From an uncultured Actinomycetes bacterium (GTDB taxonomy: Bacteria > Actinomycetota > Acidimicrobiia > Acidimicrobiales > RAAP-2), in assembly GCA_903875425.1 (NCBI GenBank), contig CAIQWC010000037.1:1-64000 (forward strand): a stretch of 64,000 nucleotides of DNA, read 5' to 3'. This document shows, in pieces, positions 32,487 through 42,492 of the stretch. The notes beneath the pieces are model-generated. The model ran no database searches. It worked only from the letters and a program-made list of their open reading frames with translations, and was not told where the DNA came from. Both the position numbers and the translations under genes were made by a program. Within the stretch, counting starts at the first letter, position 1. Every line of letters begins with the position of its first letter.

Positions 32487-34406
32487 GTGAGTACAACAGC
32501 ACTCCTTGAAGACACCAAGTTAGGACCCAAGGCGGGTGGCCTATACCGTCACCAAAACTTCCTGACCGGAATTTTGACCGGTGGGGTAGCCATGTTCCTA
32601 GGTTGGCTCGTCGCGCACTACACCGTCCAAAACAATGCCAACTGGGGTTCGGACATGGTGGTTACCGTGACCATGGCCGCCTGGGTTGTCGGCTTCATGG
32701 CTGGCATCGGTGCGTTTAATGCGGTCTTCCGTTGGATGGTTGGTCACGACCAAGATCACGACGATGAGCTCTATGCGGCCGGCGTAAGCCAAGGTTGGAG
32801 GCGTTACTTTAAGTTCTGCACTGACCACAAGGTCGTCGGCACTCAGTACCTGGTCTTGGTCATGTCGCTCTTTGCGGTCGGCGGAACCTTGGCCATGATT
32901 ATCAGAACGCAACTGATCTCGCCCAACAACCATCTGATTTCACCGCAGACCTATAACGCAGTGATTTCGATCCACGGCATGATCATGATCATCGCGACCA
33001 TCATCATGGTGTCGGGTCCATGGGCAAACTTCATCTTGCCGATTCAACTTGGCGCCAAGGACATGGCCTTCCCAAGACTGAACGCCTTGAGTCTGTGGTT
33101 GGTAGTTGCAGCCGTACCGCCGATCTTGATCAGCCTCTTCATCGGAGGCGTGGATTCGGGATGGACGACGTACGCGCCACTCTCGGTACAGTCGCCCCCT
33201 GGCCAGGACGCGTTCGCAATCACGATCATCACCTTCGTGGTTTCGGTAACCGTTGCTGGCATCAACACCATCACGACGACAATGACGATGCGAGCGAAGG
33301 GTATGACCATGGGTCGCCTTCCCATCTTCGTATGGGGCTCCCTTGTGGCCGCTGGCCTTGGCCTGTACGCGATGCCCGCCTTCTTGGCCGCACAGTCGAT
33401 GCTGCTCACCGACCGAGTAGTCGGAACGAGCTTCTTCGCGCCGGCGCAAGGTGGCGCAGGCTGGCTCTATGAAAACATCTTCTGGATCATGGGCCACCCC
33501 GAGGTCTACGTAATTTTGATTCCGGGCGTTGCCGCCGCGATGGACGTTGCGTCGACCTTCTCGAGAAAGCCACTCTTTGGCTACAAGATTGCCGTCGGGG
33601 CATTCTTCGGTCTTGGGGCCCTCGCGTTGATGGTGTGGGCTCACCACATGTTCACCACCGGTTGGGCACCCAACTTGGCTGACCCGTGGATGCTCACCAC
33701 CGAGCTCATTTCGATTCCTACCGGCGTGTTCTTCTTAGTAATTATCGGAACACTTTGGCGAGGGTCAATTTGGACTCGATTGCCGATGTATTGGGTCTAC
33801 TTGTTCTTGTGGAACTTCATCATCGGTGGTGTGACTGGTATCTACCTTTCGGACGTACCTGCAGACCAGTACTTCCACGGCAACATGTTCGTCACCGCTC
33901 ACTTCCATTACACCTTGCTGGGTGGAGGCATGATTGGAGCTACTGCGGCGCTGTGTTACTGGTTCCCCAAGATGAGCGGCAAGATGCTCAATGAGCGCAT
34001 CGGAAAGCTCGCCTTCTGGGTCATCGCTATTTTCTTCCAGGTGACGTACTTCGGTATGTTCTGGGAAGGCTTCCAGGGTATGCCTCGCCGAATCGCGGCC
34101 TACGCGCCTTACTTCCACAGCGCAAACTTGATCGCAACGATCGGCGCCTATGGCCTGTTCCTCGGCTGGGTGATTTTGCTCTACGCCATCATCCACTCAT
34201 GGATGAACGGCAAGGTAGCGCCTTCCAACCCATGGCAGGCAAAGTCGCTCGAGTGGCACATTTCTTCACCACCACCACTCGAGAACTTCCTCGTTGACCC
34301 CATCGTGACCTCCGACCCTTACACCTTCGGTGAGGGTGAGCCGATGGCACCGGCGAAGCAACCAAGCCCGGCTACGGTCGGCTCCACTGAAGGGGGGGCA
34401 CACTGA
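32487..34406 (+). CDS. coxA: Cytochrome c oxidase subunit I
   Basis: The 639-residue catalytic subunit has twelve or more membrane helices. It carries the low-spin heme ligand region SIHGMIMIIATI, the CuB motif with His-Tyr cross-link GHPEVYVILIPG, the CuB pair WAHHMFTTG, and the heme ligands in VTAHFHYTLLGG. These mark an A-type heme-copper oxidase. A preceding hydrophobic part (residues 25-80) may be one or two extra helices. The start is GTG 32487 with a GGGGATCC-type weak ribosome binding site. The stop overlaps the coxC start (TGATG). Confidence 0.97.
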   Translation: MSTTALLEDTKLGPKAGGLYRHQNFLTGILTGGVAMFLGWLVAHYTVQNNANWGSDMVVTVTMAAWVVGFMAGIGAFNAVFRWMVGHDQDHDDELYAAGVSQGWRRYFKFCTDHKVVGTQYLVLVMSLFAVGGTLAMIIRTQLISPNNHLISPQTYNAVISIHGMIMIIATIIMVSGPWANFILPIQLGAKDMAFPRLNALSLWLVVAAVPPILISLFIGGVDSGWTTYAPLSVQSPPGQDAFAITIITFVVSVTVAGINTITTTMTMRAKGMTMGRLPIFVWGSLVAAGLGLYAMPAFLAAQSMLLTDRVVGTSFFAPAQGGAGWLYENIFWIMGHPEVYVILIPGVAAAMDVASTFSRKPLFGYKIAVGAFFGLGALALMVWAHHMFTTGWAPNLADPWMLTTELISIPTGVFFLVIIGTLWRGSIWTRLPMYWVYLFLWNFIIGGVTGIYLSDVPADQYFHGNMFVTAHFHYTLLGGGMIGATAALCYWFPKMSGKMLNERIGKLAFWVIAIFFQVTYFGMFWEGFQGMPRRIAAYAPYFHSANLIATIGAYGLFLGWVILLYAIIHSWMNGKVAPSNPWQAKSLEWHISSPPPLENFLVDPIVTSDPYTFGEGEPMAPAKQPSPATVGSTEGGAH

Positions 34407-35113
34407 TGAGCGTCGTCGACGAACACAGTAGCCACGAGCACCACGGTCACTACGCCGAGGGCGGAAATCATCACGATACGCCACAAGCTAAGCACCGCAA
34501 AGAGCACATGCTCCTGTGGATGCTTATCGGTGGAGACATGGTCTTTACTGCCCTGATCATCTTTGCGTGGTTCTACCTCAAGGCATTGAACGTAGAAGGC
34601 ATGTGGCGTGGAGCGGCTTGTAAGCCAAACTTCAATGCCGGGCTTAACCAGTCGTGCACCGATGGGATTGGTAATGCCATTAATCACATCGTTCCTACGG
34701 CGGCCCCACTCCACACCTTCGCGATCGCCATTTTGGCGATTGTTGGCGCTGGGTTCATGTGGTTTGCCGAGGTGCAGGCCCGCCAGGGTGCTAGCGGAAA
34801 AGCGACGACCCCGCTGCTTGGCCTTGGTGCTCTAGCAATCCTTGGGGCCCTGGTTTGGCAGATCTATCAGTTCCAGGTTCTGCCTTTCACCACGGTTCAA
34901 GGTGCGTACGCTTCGAGTTTCGAGTACATCATGGGCTCGAACGTCGGACACTTGGCTTTGGTCTCGATTGTGGCGGTCGGTCTGTTTATCCGTGGGTCAA
35001 AAGGACTGCACGACAATGGGCGCTGGTACCAGATCCACCTCTCCCGGCTGTTTGCGGTTTGGGTAGCCTTCAGCGTCACCTTGCTAGCGTTTATGGTTAC
35101 CTTCTTCAATTAA
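34406..35113 (+). CDS. coxC: Cytochrome c oxidase subunit III
   Basis: The 235-residue membrane protein starts with a His-rich cytoplasmic segment (SSHEHHGHYAEGGNHHD), then about five helices. Family features include LWMLIGGDMVFTALIIFAWFYL, the VPTAAPLHTFAIAIL region and GSNVGHLALVSIVAVGLFI. A 25-residue loop with two cysteines (ACKPN, QSCTDG) lies between the first two helices on the outside and may form a disulfide. TGATG overlap with coxA. It is the last gene of the block. No cytochrome bc1 genes are in the window. Confidence 0.9.
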   Translation: MSVVDEHSSHEHHGHYAEGGNHHDTPQAKHRKEHMLLWMLIGGDMVFTALIIFAWFYLKALNVEGMWRGAACKPNFNAGLNQSCTDGIGNAINHIVPTAAPLHTFAIAILAIVGAGFMWFAEVQARQGASGKATTPLLGLGALAILGALVWQIYQFQVLPFTTVQGAYASSFEYIMGSNVGHLALVSIVAVGLFIRGSKGLHDNGRWYQIHLSRLFAVWVAFSVTLLAFMVTFFN

Positions 35114-35155
35114 AAAGTTTTAGTAAGCGTTGAATCGGCTAGACGCCGGTTCTGG

Positions 35156-35161
35156 TATATT
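35156..35161 (+). promoter_or_regulatory. Possible -10 of the pyr operon
   Basis: TATATT (35156-35161) with TTGAAT at 35130-35135, spacing 20, longer than ideal. Transcription would start near 35168, giving a leader of about 45 bases that contains the PyrR-binding motif. Confidence 0.4.
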
Positions 35162-35171
35162 CATGATCACA

Positions 35172-35206
35172 CCGTGAAACAGGTCCTGTGAGGCTTGTAC
35201 GGAGGG
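35172..35206 (+). promoter_or_regulatory. PyrR-binding stem-loop overlapping the pyrR ribosome binding site
   Basis: The leader contains AGGTCCTGTGAGGCT (35181-35195), which fits the PyrR-binding loop consensus (ARGTCCxGxGAGGCT type). It is held by ACA 35179-35181 with TGT 35196-35198 and, below a purine bulge (GAA), CCGT 35172-35175 with ACGG 35199-35202. The lower stem includes the first two G of the Shine-Dalgarno sequence GGAGGG (35201-35206). PyrR with UMP binding should therefore block translation of pyrR and the operon. Confidence 0.7.
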
Positions 35207-35213
35207 AGCAAGA

Positions 35214-35783
35214 GTGGCTAATAGAGAACGCAGGCATACGCGGCACCCCGGTGCCGCGTTTGTCGTACACGCCGAGGTTATGACCGCTGATGATGTGGCG
35301 CGGGCCATGACCCGAATGGCCCACGAGATCATTGAGCGTAACCATGGCATCGACGATCTGGTCCTGGTGGGACTCCAAACCGGTGGTATCGAACTAGCGG
35401 AAGCACTAGGGAACCGTCTGGCCGAGATCACCGGTTTGGCGCCCCCCGTCGGGAGTTTGGACGTCGCCTTCTACCGAGACGATCTTGGTCTCCGGCCTGT
35501 GTTGCCGGAGGCTGTAACAACCATTCCAGGAGATCTCACGGGGAAGCGGGTGGTCCTGGTCGATGATGTGCTCTTTACGGGTCGCACGATTCGAGCTGCG
35601 CTTAACGCGCTAGGAGACTTTGGACGCGCGGCTTCTATCCAACTTTGTGTCGCGGTTGATCGCGGCCATCGCGAGCTTCCCCTTCGGCCTGATTACGTAG
35701 GCAAGAACTTGCCAACGGCTCGCGACGAGATGGTTGACGTGTCACTTGACGGTGTGCAGTTGGGCCGGATGGTTCCTCGATGA
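35214..35783 (+). CDS. pyrR: Bifunctional pyrimidine regulatory protein / uracil phosphoribosyltransferase PyrR
   Basis: The 189-residue product has the PRPP-binding motif VVLVDDVLFTGRTIRAALNAL (about residues 113-133) and GLQTGGIELA. PyrR binds pyr mRNA when UMP is high and also has weak uracil phosphoribosyltransferase activity. It starts with GTG 35214 after GGAGGG, which is part of its own binding stem-loop. First gene of pyrR-pyrB-pyrC-carA-carB-pyrD-pyrF. The stop overlaps pyrB (ATGA). Confidence 0.95.
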   Translation: MANRERRHTRHPGAAFVVHAEVMTADDVARAMTRMAHEIIERNHGIDDLVLVGLQTGGIELAEALGNRLAEITGLAPPVGSLDVAFYRDDLGLRPVLPEAVTTIPGDLTGKRVVLVDDVLFTGRTIRAALNALGDFGRAASIQLCVAVDRGHRELPLRPDYVGKNLPTARDEMVDVSLDGVQLGRMVPR

Positions 35784-36769
35784 GCGCTGACAGCCTGATT
35801 GGGGGCAATCTGCTGTCCATCGAGGACCTTAGCGCTGATGGCTTGGCCGAAGTCCTTGAGGTAGCGGAATCCTTTGTGGAGGTCAACGGCCGAAGCGTGA
35901 AGAAGATCCCAGTGCTCAAAGGTCGTGTGATTGCTTCTTTGTTCTTCGAAGAGTCAACACGAACCCGATTGAGCTTTGAAACCGCTGCCAAGCGGCTCAG
36001 CGCTGACGTGCTTTCCCTCGCGGTGGCTTCGAGCTCGGTCAAGAAGGGTGAGAGCCTCAAGGACACGATCGAGACGATCGAGGCGCTGGGCATCGACGCC
36101 GTTGTGCTTCGCCACCGCAGTTCAGGTGCTGCTCACCAGGTATCGCGATGGGTCAAAGAAGCCAAGGTGATAAACGCCGGGGATGGAACACACGAGCATC
36201 CCAGTCAAGCCCTGATTGACCTGTTCACGGTTCGCCGTGCGGTGGCCGAGCGCAGGGGAGTAGACAGCCGTGGTTCCGGGTTAGCGCTGCTCGCGGGTGC
36301 GCGCGTCCTGATCATTGGAGATATCGTCCACTCACGCGTGGCACGATCTGAAATGTTGGCCTATGCCAAAGCAGGAGCACAAGTTCGCGTCATCGGACCG
36401 GGTACCTTGGTACCGGGAAACGTCGAGATCTATGGCGCAGAGCGCGCCGAGAACTTGGATGTTGAGTTGGCTGAAGCCGACGTGGTGTCGTTACTTCGCA
36501 TGCAAGAAGAACGTGGATCCGGACGTTTTGTTCCGAGTCTTCATGAGTTCTCCACGCTCTACGGGATAGACGAACGTCGCGCTCGCCTCATCCGAGATGA
36601 TGCGGTCATTACGCATCCGGGCCCTATGGTCCGAGGCGTCGAAGTGTCTTCGCTGGTGGCTGATGATCCGCGCATGGTGGTGCGCGAGCAAGTGACCAAC
36701 GGTGTCCCCATTCGGATGGCAATTTTGTTCCTCGCGCTGTCTACTCGAGGGGAGATGGTTAATGTCTGA
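35780..36769 (+). CDS. pyrB: Aspartate carbamoyltransferase catalytic subunit
   Basis: This 329-residue enzyme joins carbamoyl phosphate and aspartate. It has the carbamoyl-phosphate loop ESTRTRLSFETAAKRL (about residues 55-70), SVKKGESLKDT (the 80s loop), and the HPSQALIDLFT motif. No pyrI regulatory gene is present, as expected in actinobacteria; control should come from PyrR. ATGA overlap with pyrR and an 8-base overlap with pyrC. Confidence 0.97.
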   Translation: MSADSLIGGNLLSIEDLSADGLAEVLEVAESFVEVNGRSVKKIPVLKGRVIASLFFEESTRTRLSFETAAKRLSADVLSLAVASSSVKKGESLKDTIETIEALGIDAVVLRHRSSGAAHQVSRWVKEAKVINAGDGTHEHPSQALIDLFTVRRAVAERRGVDSRGSGLALLAGARVLIIGDIVHSRVARSEMLAYAKAGAQVRVIGPGTLVPGNVEIYGAERAENLDVELAEADVVSLLRMQEERGSGRFVPSLHEFSTLYGIDERRARLIRDDAVITHPGPMVRGVEVSSLVADDPRMVVREQVTNGVPIRMAILFLALSTRGEMVNV

Positions 36770-38084
36770 GACCACCATCATTCAAGGCGGGACGCTCGTG
36801 CTCCCCGATACGACCATGAAGGCGGATATCATCATCCGCGACCATGTGATCGCAGAGTTAGGCGATGGGCTCGATGTACCCGCTGGCGCTACCGTCCTTA
36901 ATGCAGAGGGTGCCTACGTTGGACCAGCGTTTGTCGATCTCCACGCACACCTTCGCGAGCCCGGTGGCGAAGCGGCTGAGACAGTAGCGACGGGCGCGGC
37001 CGCTGGGGTCAAAGGTGGCTATAGCGCTCTCGTGGCCATGCCCAATACGGTGCCAGCGATCGATTCTGTCCCGGTCGCCGCGCACGTCCTTGAACTCGGT
37101 CGTAGATCCATGCTCGAGGTCGTCCCAGCGGGTGCCATAACACTGGGTCGACGTGGCGAGCACCTTGCCCCCATGGGTGAACTCGCGGCCTTGGGGCTCA
37201 CCTTTTTTACCGATGACGGAACGGGCGTCCAGAACGCCGGATTGATGCGCCGGGCCCTGCTCTACGCCAAGGGCCTCGGTCTGACCTTGGCTCAGCACTG
37301 TGAGGATGAATCCCTCGCTGGGGCTGGCTGTATGAACGCCTCTGCGTTGAGCAGCCGATTAGGACTTGCTGGGCGACCAGCTATCGCCGAGGAAGCCATG
37401 GTGGCTCGTGACTTGCTTCTCGCACAGGACACGGGTGCGCGGCTGCACGTACTCCATCTCTCCACGGCACGGTCGCTCGCGATGGTCCGAGAAGCACAGG
37501 CCAGGGGCGTTGCAGTCACAGCCGAAGTCACACCCCACCACTTCACGCTCACCGAGGAGTCCTGCGCTGGCTACGACCCGACCTTCAAGGTGCACCCACC
37601 ACTGCGGGGAAGCACTGACGTCGAAGCGTTGAGAATAGGACTGCACGCGGGCTACATAGACGCGGTGGCAACAGACCATGCGCCGCACGCCCCTGAAATG
37701 AAGGAGCGTCCCTTCGATGAAGCCGCCCCGGGCATGCTTGGGCTCGAAACGGCATTTAGCCTCACGCTGGAAGCACTCGGTGGCGGCGAGGCGGACCCCG
37801 TCTTGCTTTTCAAAGTATTGAGTCGCACGCCGGCTCATATCGCGAACTTGACCCGCCATGATCAGCGTCGACACGGTTTGAGTGCTCATGGCGGCGATCT
37901 CTCGATCGGTACTGATGCCAATCTTGTCATTGTTGACACCTCAACACGCTCTGTTGTGAATCGCCATGATCTAGCGAGCCTGGCTCGCAACACCCCCTAC
38001 GAGGGTCGATCGCTTATCGGCGCAGTCCGCCATACGGTGGTCGCCGGCACCGTAGCGCTACGAGATGGAGAGTTCACCCGATGA
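36762..38084 (+). CDS. pyrC: Dihydroorotase
   Basis: This class I dihydroorotase is 440 residues long. It has the metal motif VDLHAHLREPGGE (about residues 55-67), the EVTPHHFTLTEE segment, and VATDHAPHAPEMK with the catalytic Asp. The start ATG 36762 has GGGGAG seven to ten bases upstream and overlaps the end of pyrB by eight bases; a longer frame to 36702 lies inside pyrB. It overlaps carA by four bases. Confidence 0.96.
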   Translation: MSETTIIQGGTLVLPDTTMKADIIIRDHVIAELGDGLDVPAGATVLNAEGAYVGPAFVDLHAHLREPGGEAAETVATGAAAGVKGGYSALVAMPNTVPAIDSVPVAAHVLELGRRSMLEVVPAGAITLGRRGEHLAPMGELAALGLTFFTDDGTGVQNAGLMRRALLYAKGLGLTLAQHCEDESLAGAGCMNASALSSRLGLAGRPAIAEEAMVARDLLLAQDTGARLHVLHLSTARSLAMVREAQARGVAVTAEVTPHHFTLTEESCAGYDPTFKVHPPLRGSTDVEALRIGLHAGYIDAVATDHAPHAPEMKERPFDEAAPGMLGLETAFSLTLEALGGGEADPVLLFKVLSRTPAHIANLTRHDQRRHGLSAHGGDLSIGTDANLVIVDTSTRSVVNRHDLASLARNTPYEGRSLIGAVRHTVVAGTVALRDGEFTR

Positions 38085-39172
38085 AACGAGCACGCGCCTA
38101 CCTCGCCTTGAGTGACGGAACGATCTTTGAGGGTGAAGCTGCAGCGGCACTCGCTACCGGCGACATCGCAACGGGCGAAGCGGTCTTTAATACCGCCATG
38201 AGCGGCTACCAAGAAGTGATCACGGATCCCAGCTATGCCGGTCAAGTGGTTGCCTTTACCTACCCCCATATTGGCAACTATGGCGTTACCCAGCGCGACG
38301 AAGAGTCACATCGAGCCTTCTTGTCTGGTGTCATCGTGAGGGATCTACCAGTTCGCCACTCGAATTGGCGCTCAGAGGGTGACCTTGAGAGCTACCTAGA
38401 AACAGAGAACGTACCGGCGATCACGGGTATCGACACGCGGCGCCTGACGCGGCATCTGAGGAGTGCGGGAGCCATACCCTGTGCCTTCGGAGCCACGGAT
38501 CCCGAGGCTGTCATTGAGGCTGCCAAGCGTGCCAAGGGTACCGACCTTCAAGACCTCGCTTCGGTGGTTTCGACGACGATGCCCTATCGCGTTGGCTCAG
38601 GAAAACTTCGCGTCGTGGCCTTAGACCTCGGCATTAAGGCCACCATCTTGAAGCATCTCGCCGAATTCGCGACCGTCGAAGTTGTGCCATCGTCCACAAC
38701 GGCAGACGAAATCTTGAGTATGGATCCCGATGGCATCTTCCTCTCGAACGGACCGGGAGACCCCGCAGCGCTGGGCAGCGTGGTTGACAACGTCGCGAAC
38801 CTCTTAGGTAAGCGTCCCGTCCTGGGCATTTGCTTGGGCCACCAGGTACTAGCCCAAGCACTCGGAGGTCGTACCTACAAGTTGCCCTTTGGACACCACG
38901 GCTCCAATCACCCCGTAAAGCGCCTCAGCAACGGCCACGTGGAGATCACGGCACAGAACCATAACTACGCGGTAGAGGAAGGATCGGTGCCCGGAGCGGT
39001 CATCACGCACGTGAACTTGAACGACGGCGTGATTGAGGGAATAGCAATCCCAACGATGGACGCGGTCAGCGTGCAGCACCACCCTGAGGCCGGCCCTGGA
39101 CCGCATGATGCCAGCTATCTATTCGATGAATTCAAAGTTCGCATTATTGCGGCAACGGGAGGTTTGCTTTAA
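38081..39172 (+). CDS. carA: Carbamoyl-phosphate synthase small (glutamine amidotransferase) subunit
   Basis: The 363-residue subunit releases ammonia from glutamine for CarB. The N-terminal domain has [20 protein letters not shown] and the [14 protein letters not shown] signature. The C-terminal class I amidotransferase has [11 protein letters not shown], the nucleophile in [12 protein letters not shown], and the His-Glu pair in [17 protein letters not shown] overlap with pyrC and a 1-base overlap with carB (TAATG). The gene serves both pyrimidine and arginine synthesis. Confidence 0.97.
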   Translation: MKRARAYLALSDGTIFEGEAAAALATGDIATGEAVFNTAMSGYQEVITDPSYAGQVVAFTYPHIGNYGVTQRDEESHRAFLSGVIVRDLPVRHSNWRSEGDLESYLETENVPAITGIDTRRLTRHLRSAGAIPCAFGATDPEAVIEAAKRAKGTDLQDLASVVSTTMPYRVGSGKLRVVALDLGIKATILKHLAEFATVEVVPSSTTADEILSMDPDGIFLSNGPGDPAALGSVVDNVANLLGKRPVLGICLGHQVLAQALGGRTYKLPFGHHGSNHPVKRLSNGHVEITAQNHNYAVEEGSVPGAVITHVNLNDGVIEGIAIPTMDAVSVQHHPEAGPGPHDASYLFDEFKVRIIAATGGLL

Positions 39173-42100
39173 TGCCAAGGCGCGACGATCTGCAATCCAT
39201 TCTCGTGATTGGCTCAGGTCCGATCGTAATCGGCCAAGCCTGTGAGTTTGACTACTCAGGCACCCAAGCGTGTCGTGTGTTGCGAGAAGAGGGCTATCGA
39301 GTAATCCTGGCTAATTCGAACCCGGCAACCATCATGACGGATCCGGCTACCGCTGACGTGACCTACGTCGAACCCTTAGATCCTGACATTCTTGAGGCCA
39401 TCATCGAAAAAGAACGCCCCGACGCTGTCTTACCCACGCTCGGTGGCCAAACTGCTTTGAACTTAACCATGGCGTTGCAGCGTCGCGGAAGTTTTGAGCG
39501 CCTCGGCGTGGAGGTAATTGGTGCACGACCCGAAGCCATCGAAACCGCGGAGGATAGAGACAAGTTCAAGGCTGCGATGATGGAAATCGGGCTCAAAGTT
39601 CCAGAATCGGGATTTGCCCATTCGCTCGAAGAGGCCATTGAGATTGCCGCGGAAATCGGCTATCCGATCATGGTCCGCCCCTCGTATATTCTCGGCGGCC
39701 AAGGTACGGGAATCGCTCCTCATGAAGAGTCGTTCCGAGTGCTTGCCGCCGAAGGGCTAGCCGCTTCGCCAGTAGGAGAAATTCTCGTGGAGCGATCCAT
39801 GGCTGGTTGGAAAGAGTATGAGCTCGAGGTCATGCGTGATAAGGCAGATAACTGCGTGATTGTCTGTTCCATTGAAAACCTCGACCCCATGGGAGTGCAT
39901 ACCGGTGACTCCATTACCGTGGCCCCAGCGCAGACGCTCTCTGATGTTGAGTACCAAGCAATGCGAGACGATGCCTTCGCATGCCTACGCCGCGTTGGCG
40001 TCGAAACGGGTGGTTCGAACGTTCAGTTTGCGGTAAGCCCCGTGACCGGCGAGCGCCTCGTGATTGAAATGAATCCGCGAGTCTCACGATCGTCGGCGTT
40101 GGCCTCGAAGGCAACAGGATTCCCGATTGCCAAAATCGCAGCTCGCCTCGCGGTCGGTTATACCTTGGACGAGATCACGAACGACATCACGACCGTAACG
40201 CCGGTGAGTTTCGAGCCCACCATTGACTACGTCGTCACCAAGATTCCCCGTTGGGCCTTCGAGAAGTTCCCGGGCACCGAACCGGTGCTCGGGACTCGCA
40301 TGCAGAGTGTTGGCGAAGCCATGGCCATTGGTCGTACCTTTCCCGAATCACTACAGAAGGCCTTCCGGTCACTCGAAATTGGGCGTGCTGGCCTCGTCGG
40401 TGCCAGCCCGGAGCCCGATGCCCTCAAGCTCAGCGACGCTGCCTTGCTGGCGGCGTGCGACCGTCCTACGCCCGAGCGACTCTTCGTGGTTGCCGAGGCT
40501 CTCGGCAGAGGTCTGGGCGTCGATGCCGTGTATGCAGCCTGTGCCATTGATCCATGGTTCTTGGCGCAGATCGAGTTGATCACCGATCAAGCGGCGGAGC
40601 TTGGTGAATCGACGCTCGAAGAGTTGGATCGGTATCGCCTTCGTCACGCGAAACGGCTTGGATTCTCGGACGTTCAAATTGCTGAATTCACGGGGACGAC
40701 CGAATCTGCAGTCGCGCAGCGCCGCGCCGAGCTCGATATACAGCCAACGTTTAAAACCGTTGATACCTGTGCCGCTGAGTTCGAGGCCTACACGCCCTAT
40801 CACTTCGCAACGTGGGAAGAAGAAGACGAGATCGGTGATTCGGACGCCGAACGCATCATCATTTTAGGGTCAGGGCCGAATCGAATCGGTCAGGGTATCG
40901 AGTTTGACTACTGCTGTGTTCACGCTTCGCAAGCGCTTCGCGCTGCCGGTTACGAAACCATCATGATCAACTGCAATCCAGAAACGGTATCGACTGACTA
41001 CGATACCTCGGACCGTCTCTACTTTGAACCGCTGACGCGCGAAGATGTTCGAGCAATTATCGAGACGGAGATCGCTCACTCGAAGGATAAGGGCAAGCTC
41101 ATCGGCGTCATTGTGAGCCTCGGTGGCCAGACCCCGCTCAAACTTGCCCACGATATTGATCCAGCTCTGGTCCTTGGGACTTCGCCAACATCTATTGACT
41201 TGGCCGAAGACCGTCGACAATTCAATGATCTGCTGGCACGCCATGAAATGGCGCAACCGCCGGGTGGTACCGCCACTACCTTCGAAGAGGCTCGCGTTAT
41301 TGCTCATGAAGTGGGCTACCCCGTACTGGCTCGTCCCAGCTATGTACTCGGTGGTCGCGCCATGGAGATTGTCTACGACGACGCTGGCTTAGCGCGGGCC
41401 ATGGCCACGCTCTTGGGGGGTAGCGCTGATCGAGGAGCGCTTGCTCGCGAGGGTGGCGTCACCCAAGACCGACCTATCCTCATAGACCGGTTTTTGGAAG
41501 ATGCCATTGAAGTTGACGTGGATGCTGTTCGCGACAGCACGGGTGACATCATGATCGGTGGTGTCATGGAACACGTTGAAGAAGCTGGTATCCACTCGGG
41601 TGACTCGGCCTGTGCGCTGCCGCCGCAATCACTAAGCGACGCTGTGGTTGCGACCCTCGAAGACTGGACGCGGCGCCTCGCGACGGCGCTCGAGGTGGTG
41701 GGCTTGCTTAACGTTCAGTTCGCGGTCAAAGACGGTGACGTCTACGTAATCGAGGCGAACCCGCGAGCATCTCGAACAGTTCCCTTTGTCGCCAAGGCCA
41801 CGGGTGTGCCCCTCGCTGCGATCGCCGCACGAGTTATGGCCGGCGCTAGCCTCGAGACGCTTCGGGGCGAGGGCTTGGCCCCCCAGGGACCCGTGCGTAA
41901 CGATTACGTCAGTGTGAAAGAAGCGGTGCTGCCGTTTAATCGCTTCCCGCGTTTCGATACCTTGCTGGGGCCTGAGATGCGCTCAACGGGAGAAGTTATG
42001 GGCGTCGATCGCACCTTCGGCTTGGCATTCGTGAAGGCGCAAATGGCGGCGGGAACGCGCTTACCGCTTTCGGGTCGGGTGTTCTTCTCCCTTGCCGATC

Positions 42101-42492
42101 GAGATAAGCCAGCGGGCGCTGAAGTGGCGAAAGCCTTTTCCGATCTTGGTTTTCTTATCTCGGCCACCGTGGGTACCGCTGGTTACCTCCGTGACCAAGG
42201 GATAGCAGTTGATCAACTCGTGGCAAAGATCGGTGATGCAGGACTTGCTCCCGATGCCGTGGAATTCTTAGCATCAGGCCAGGTACAACTCGTGATCAAC
42301 ACGCCGAGCGGCCGAGGCTCCCGAGCCGACGGCGCACATATTCGCTCGGCCTGCATCGGGCATGGGGTGCCGTGTTTAACGACGCTGTCAGCCTCTAGGG
42401 CCGCCGCTGAGGGAATAGGCGACTGGCTTAGCCATCCCCTCGAGGTGCTCTCTTTGCAAGAGCTGCACGCAAGGACGCACCTGCGGCCATGA
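39172..42492 (+). CDS. carB: Carbamoyl-phosphate synthase large subunit
   Basis: The 1106-residue subunit has two ATP-grasp halves. The first starts [22 protein letters not shown] and has the [12 protein letters not shown] loop. The second starts with [19 protein letters not shown] (about residue 563) and [17 protein letters not shown]. The helical oligomerisation domain lies near 400-550, and the C-terminal MGS-like allosteric domain near 960-1106 ([14 protein letters not shown]). It makes carbamoyl phosphate for pyrB and for arginine synthesis. Four-base overlap with pyrD. Confidence 0.98.
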   Translation: MPRRDDLQSILVIGSGPIVIGQACEFDYSGTQACRVLREEGYRVILANSNPATIMTDPATADVTYVEPLDPDILEAIIEKERPDAVLPTLGGQTALNLTMALQRRGSFERLGVEVIGARPEAIETAEDRDKFKAAMMEIGLKVPESGFAHSLEEAIEIAAEIGYPIMVRPSYILGGQGTGIAPHEESFRVLAAEGLAASPVGEILVERSMAGWKEYELEVMRDKADNCVIVCSIENLDPMGVHTGDSITVAPAQTLSDVEYQAMRDDAFACLRRVGVETGGSNVQFAVSPVTGERLVIEMNPRVSRSSALASKATGFPIAKIAARLAVGYTLDEITNDITTVTPVSFEPTIDYVVTKIPRWAFEKFPGTEPVLGTRMQSVGEAMAIGRTFPESLQKAFRSLEIGRAGLVGASPEPDALKLSDAALLAACDRPTPERLFVVAEALGRGLGVDAVYAACAIDPWFLAQIELITDQAAELGESTLEELDRYRLRHAKRLGFSDVQIAEFTGTTESAVAQRRAELDIQPTFKTVDTCAAEFEAYTPYHFATWEEEDEIGDSDAERIIILGSGPNRIGQGIEFDYCCVHASQALRAAGYETIMINCNPETVSTDYDTSDRLYFEPLTREDVRAIIETEIAHSKDKGKLIGVIVSLGGQTPLKLAHDIDPALVLGTSPTSIDLAEDRRQFNDLLARHEMAQPPGGTATTFEEARVIAHEVGYPVLARPSYVLGGRAMEIVYDDAGLARAMATLLGGSADRGALAREGGVTQDRPILIDRFLEDAIEVDVDAVRDSTGDIMIGGVMEHVEEAGIHSGDSACALPPQSLSDAVVATLEDWTRRLATALEVVGLLNVQFAVKDGDVYVIEANPRASRTVPFVAKATGVPLAAIAARVMAGASLETLRGEGLAPQGPVRNDYVSVKEAVLPFNRFPRFDTLLGPEMRSTGEVMGVDRTFGLAFVKAQMAAGTRLPLSGRVFFSLADRDKPAGAEVAKAFSDLGFLISATVGTAGYLRDQGIAVDQLVAKIGDAGLAPDAVEFLASGQVQLVINTPSGRGSRADGAHIRSACIGHGVPCLTTLSASRAAAEGIGDWLSHPLEVLSLQELHARTHLRP

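Noticed and set aside
32940-33647. Minus-strand open frame of 235 codons opposite coxA
   Set aside because: coxA carries all heme and copper ligands across this stretch; the antisense frame has no recognisable motif or ribosome binding site.
36858-37298. Minus-strand open frame of 146 codons opposite pyrC
   Set aside because: Shadow of a certain dihydroorotase gene; composition unlike the real proteins of the window.
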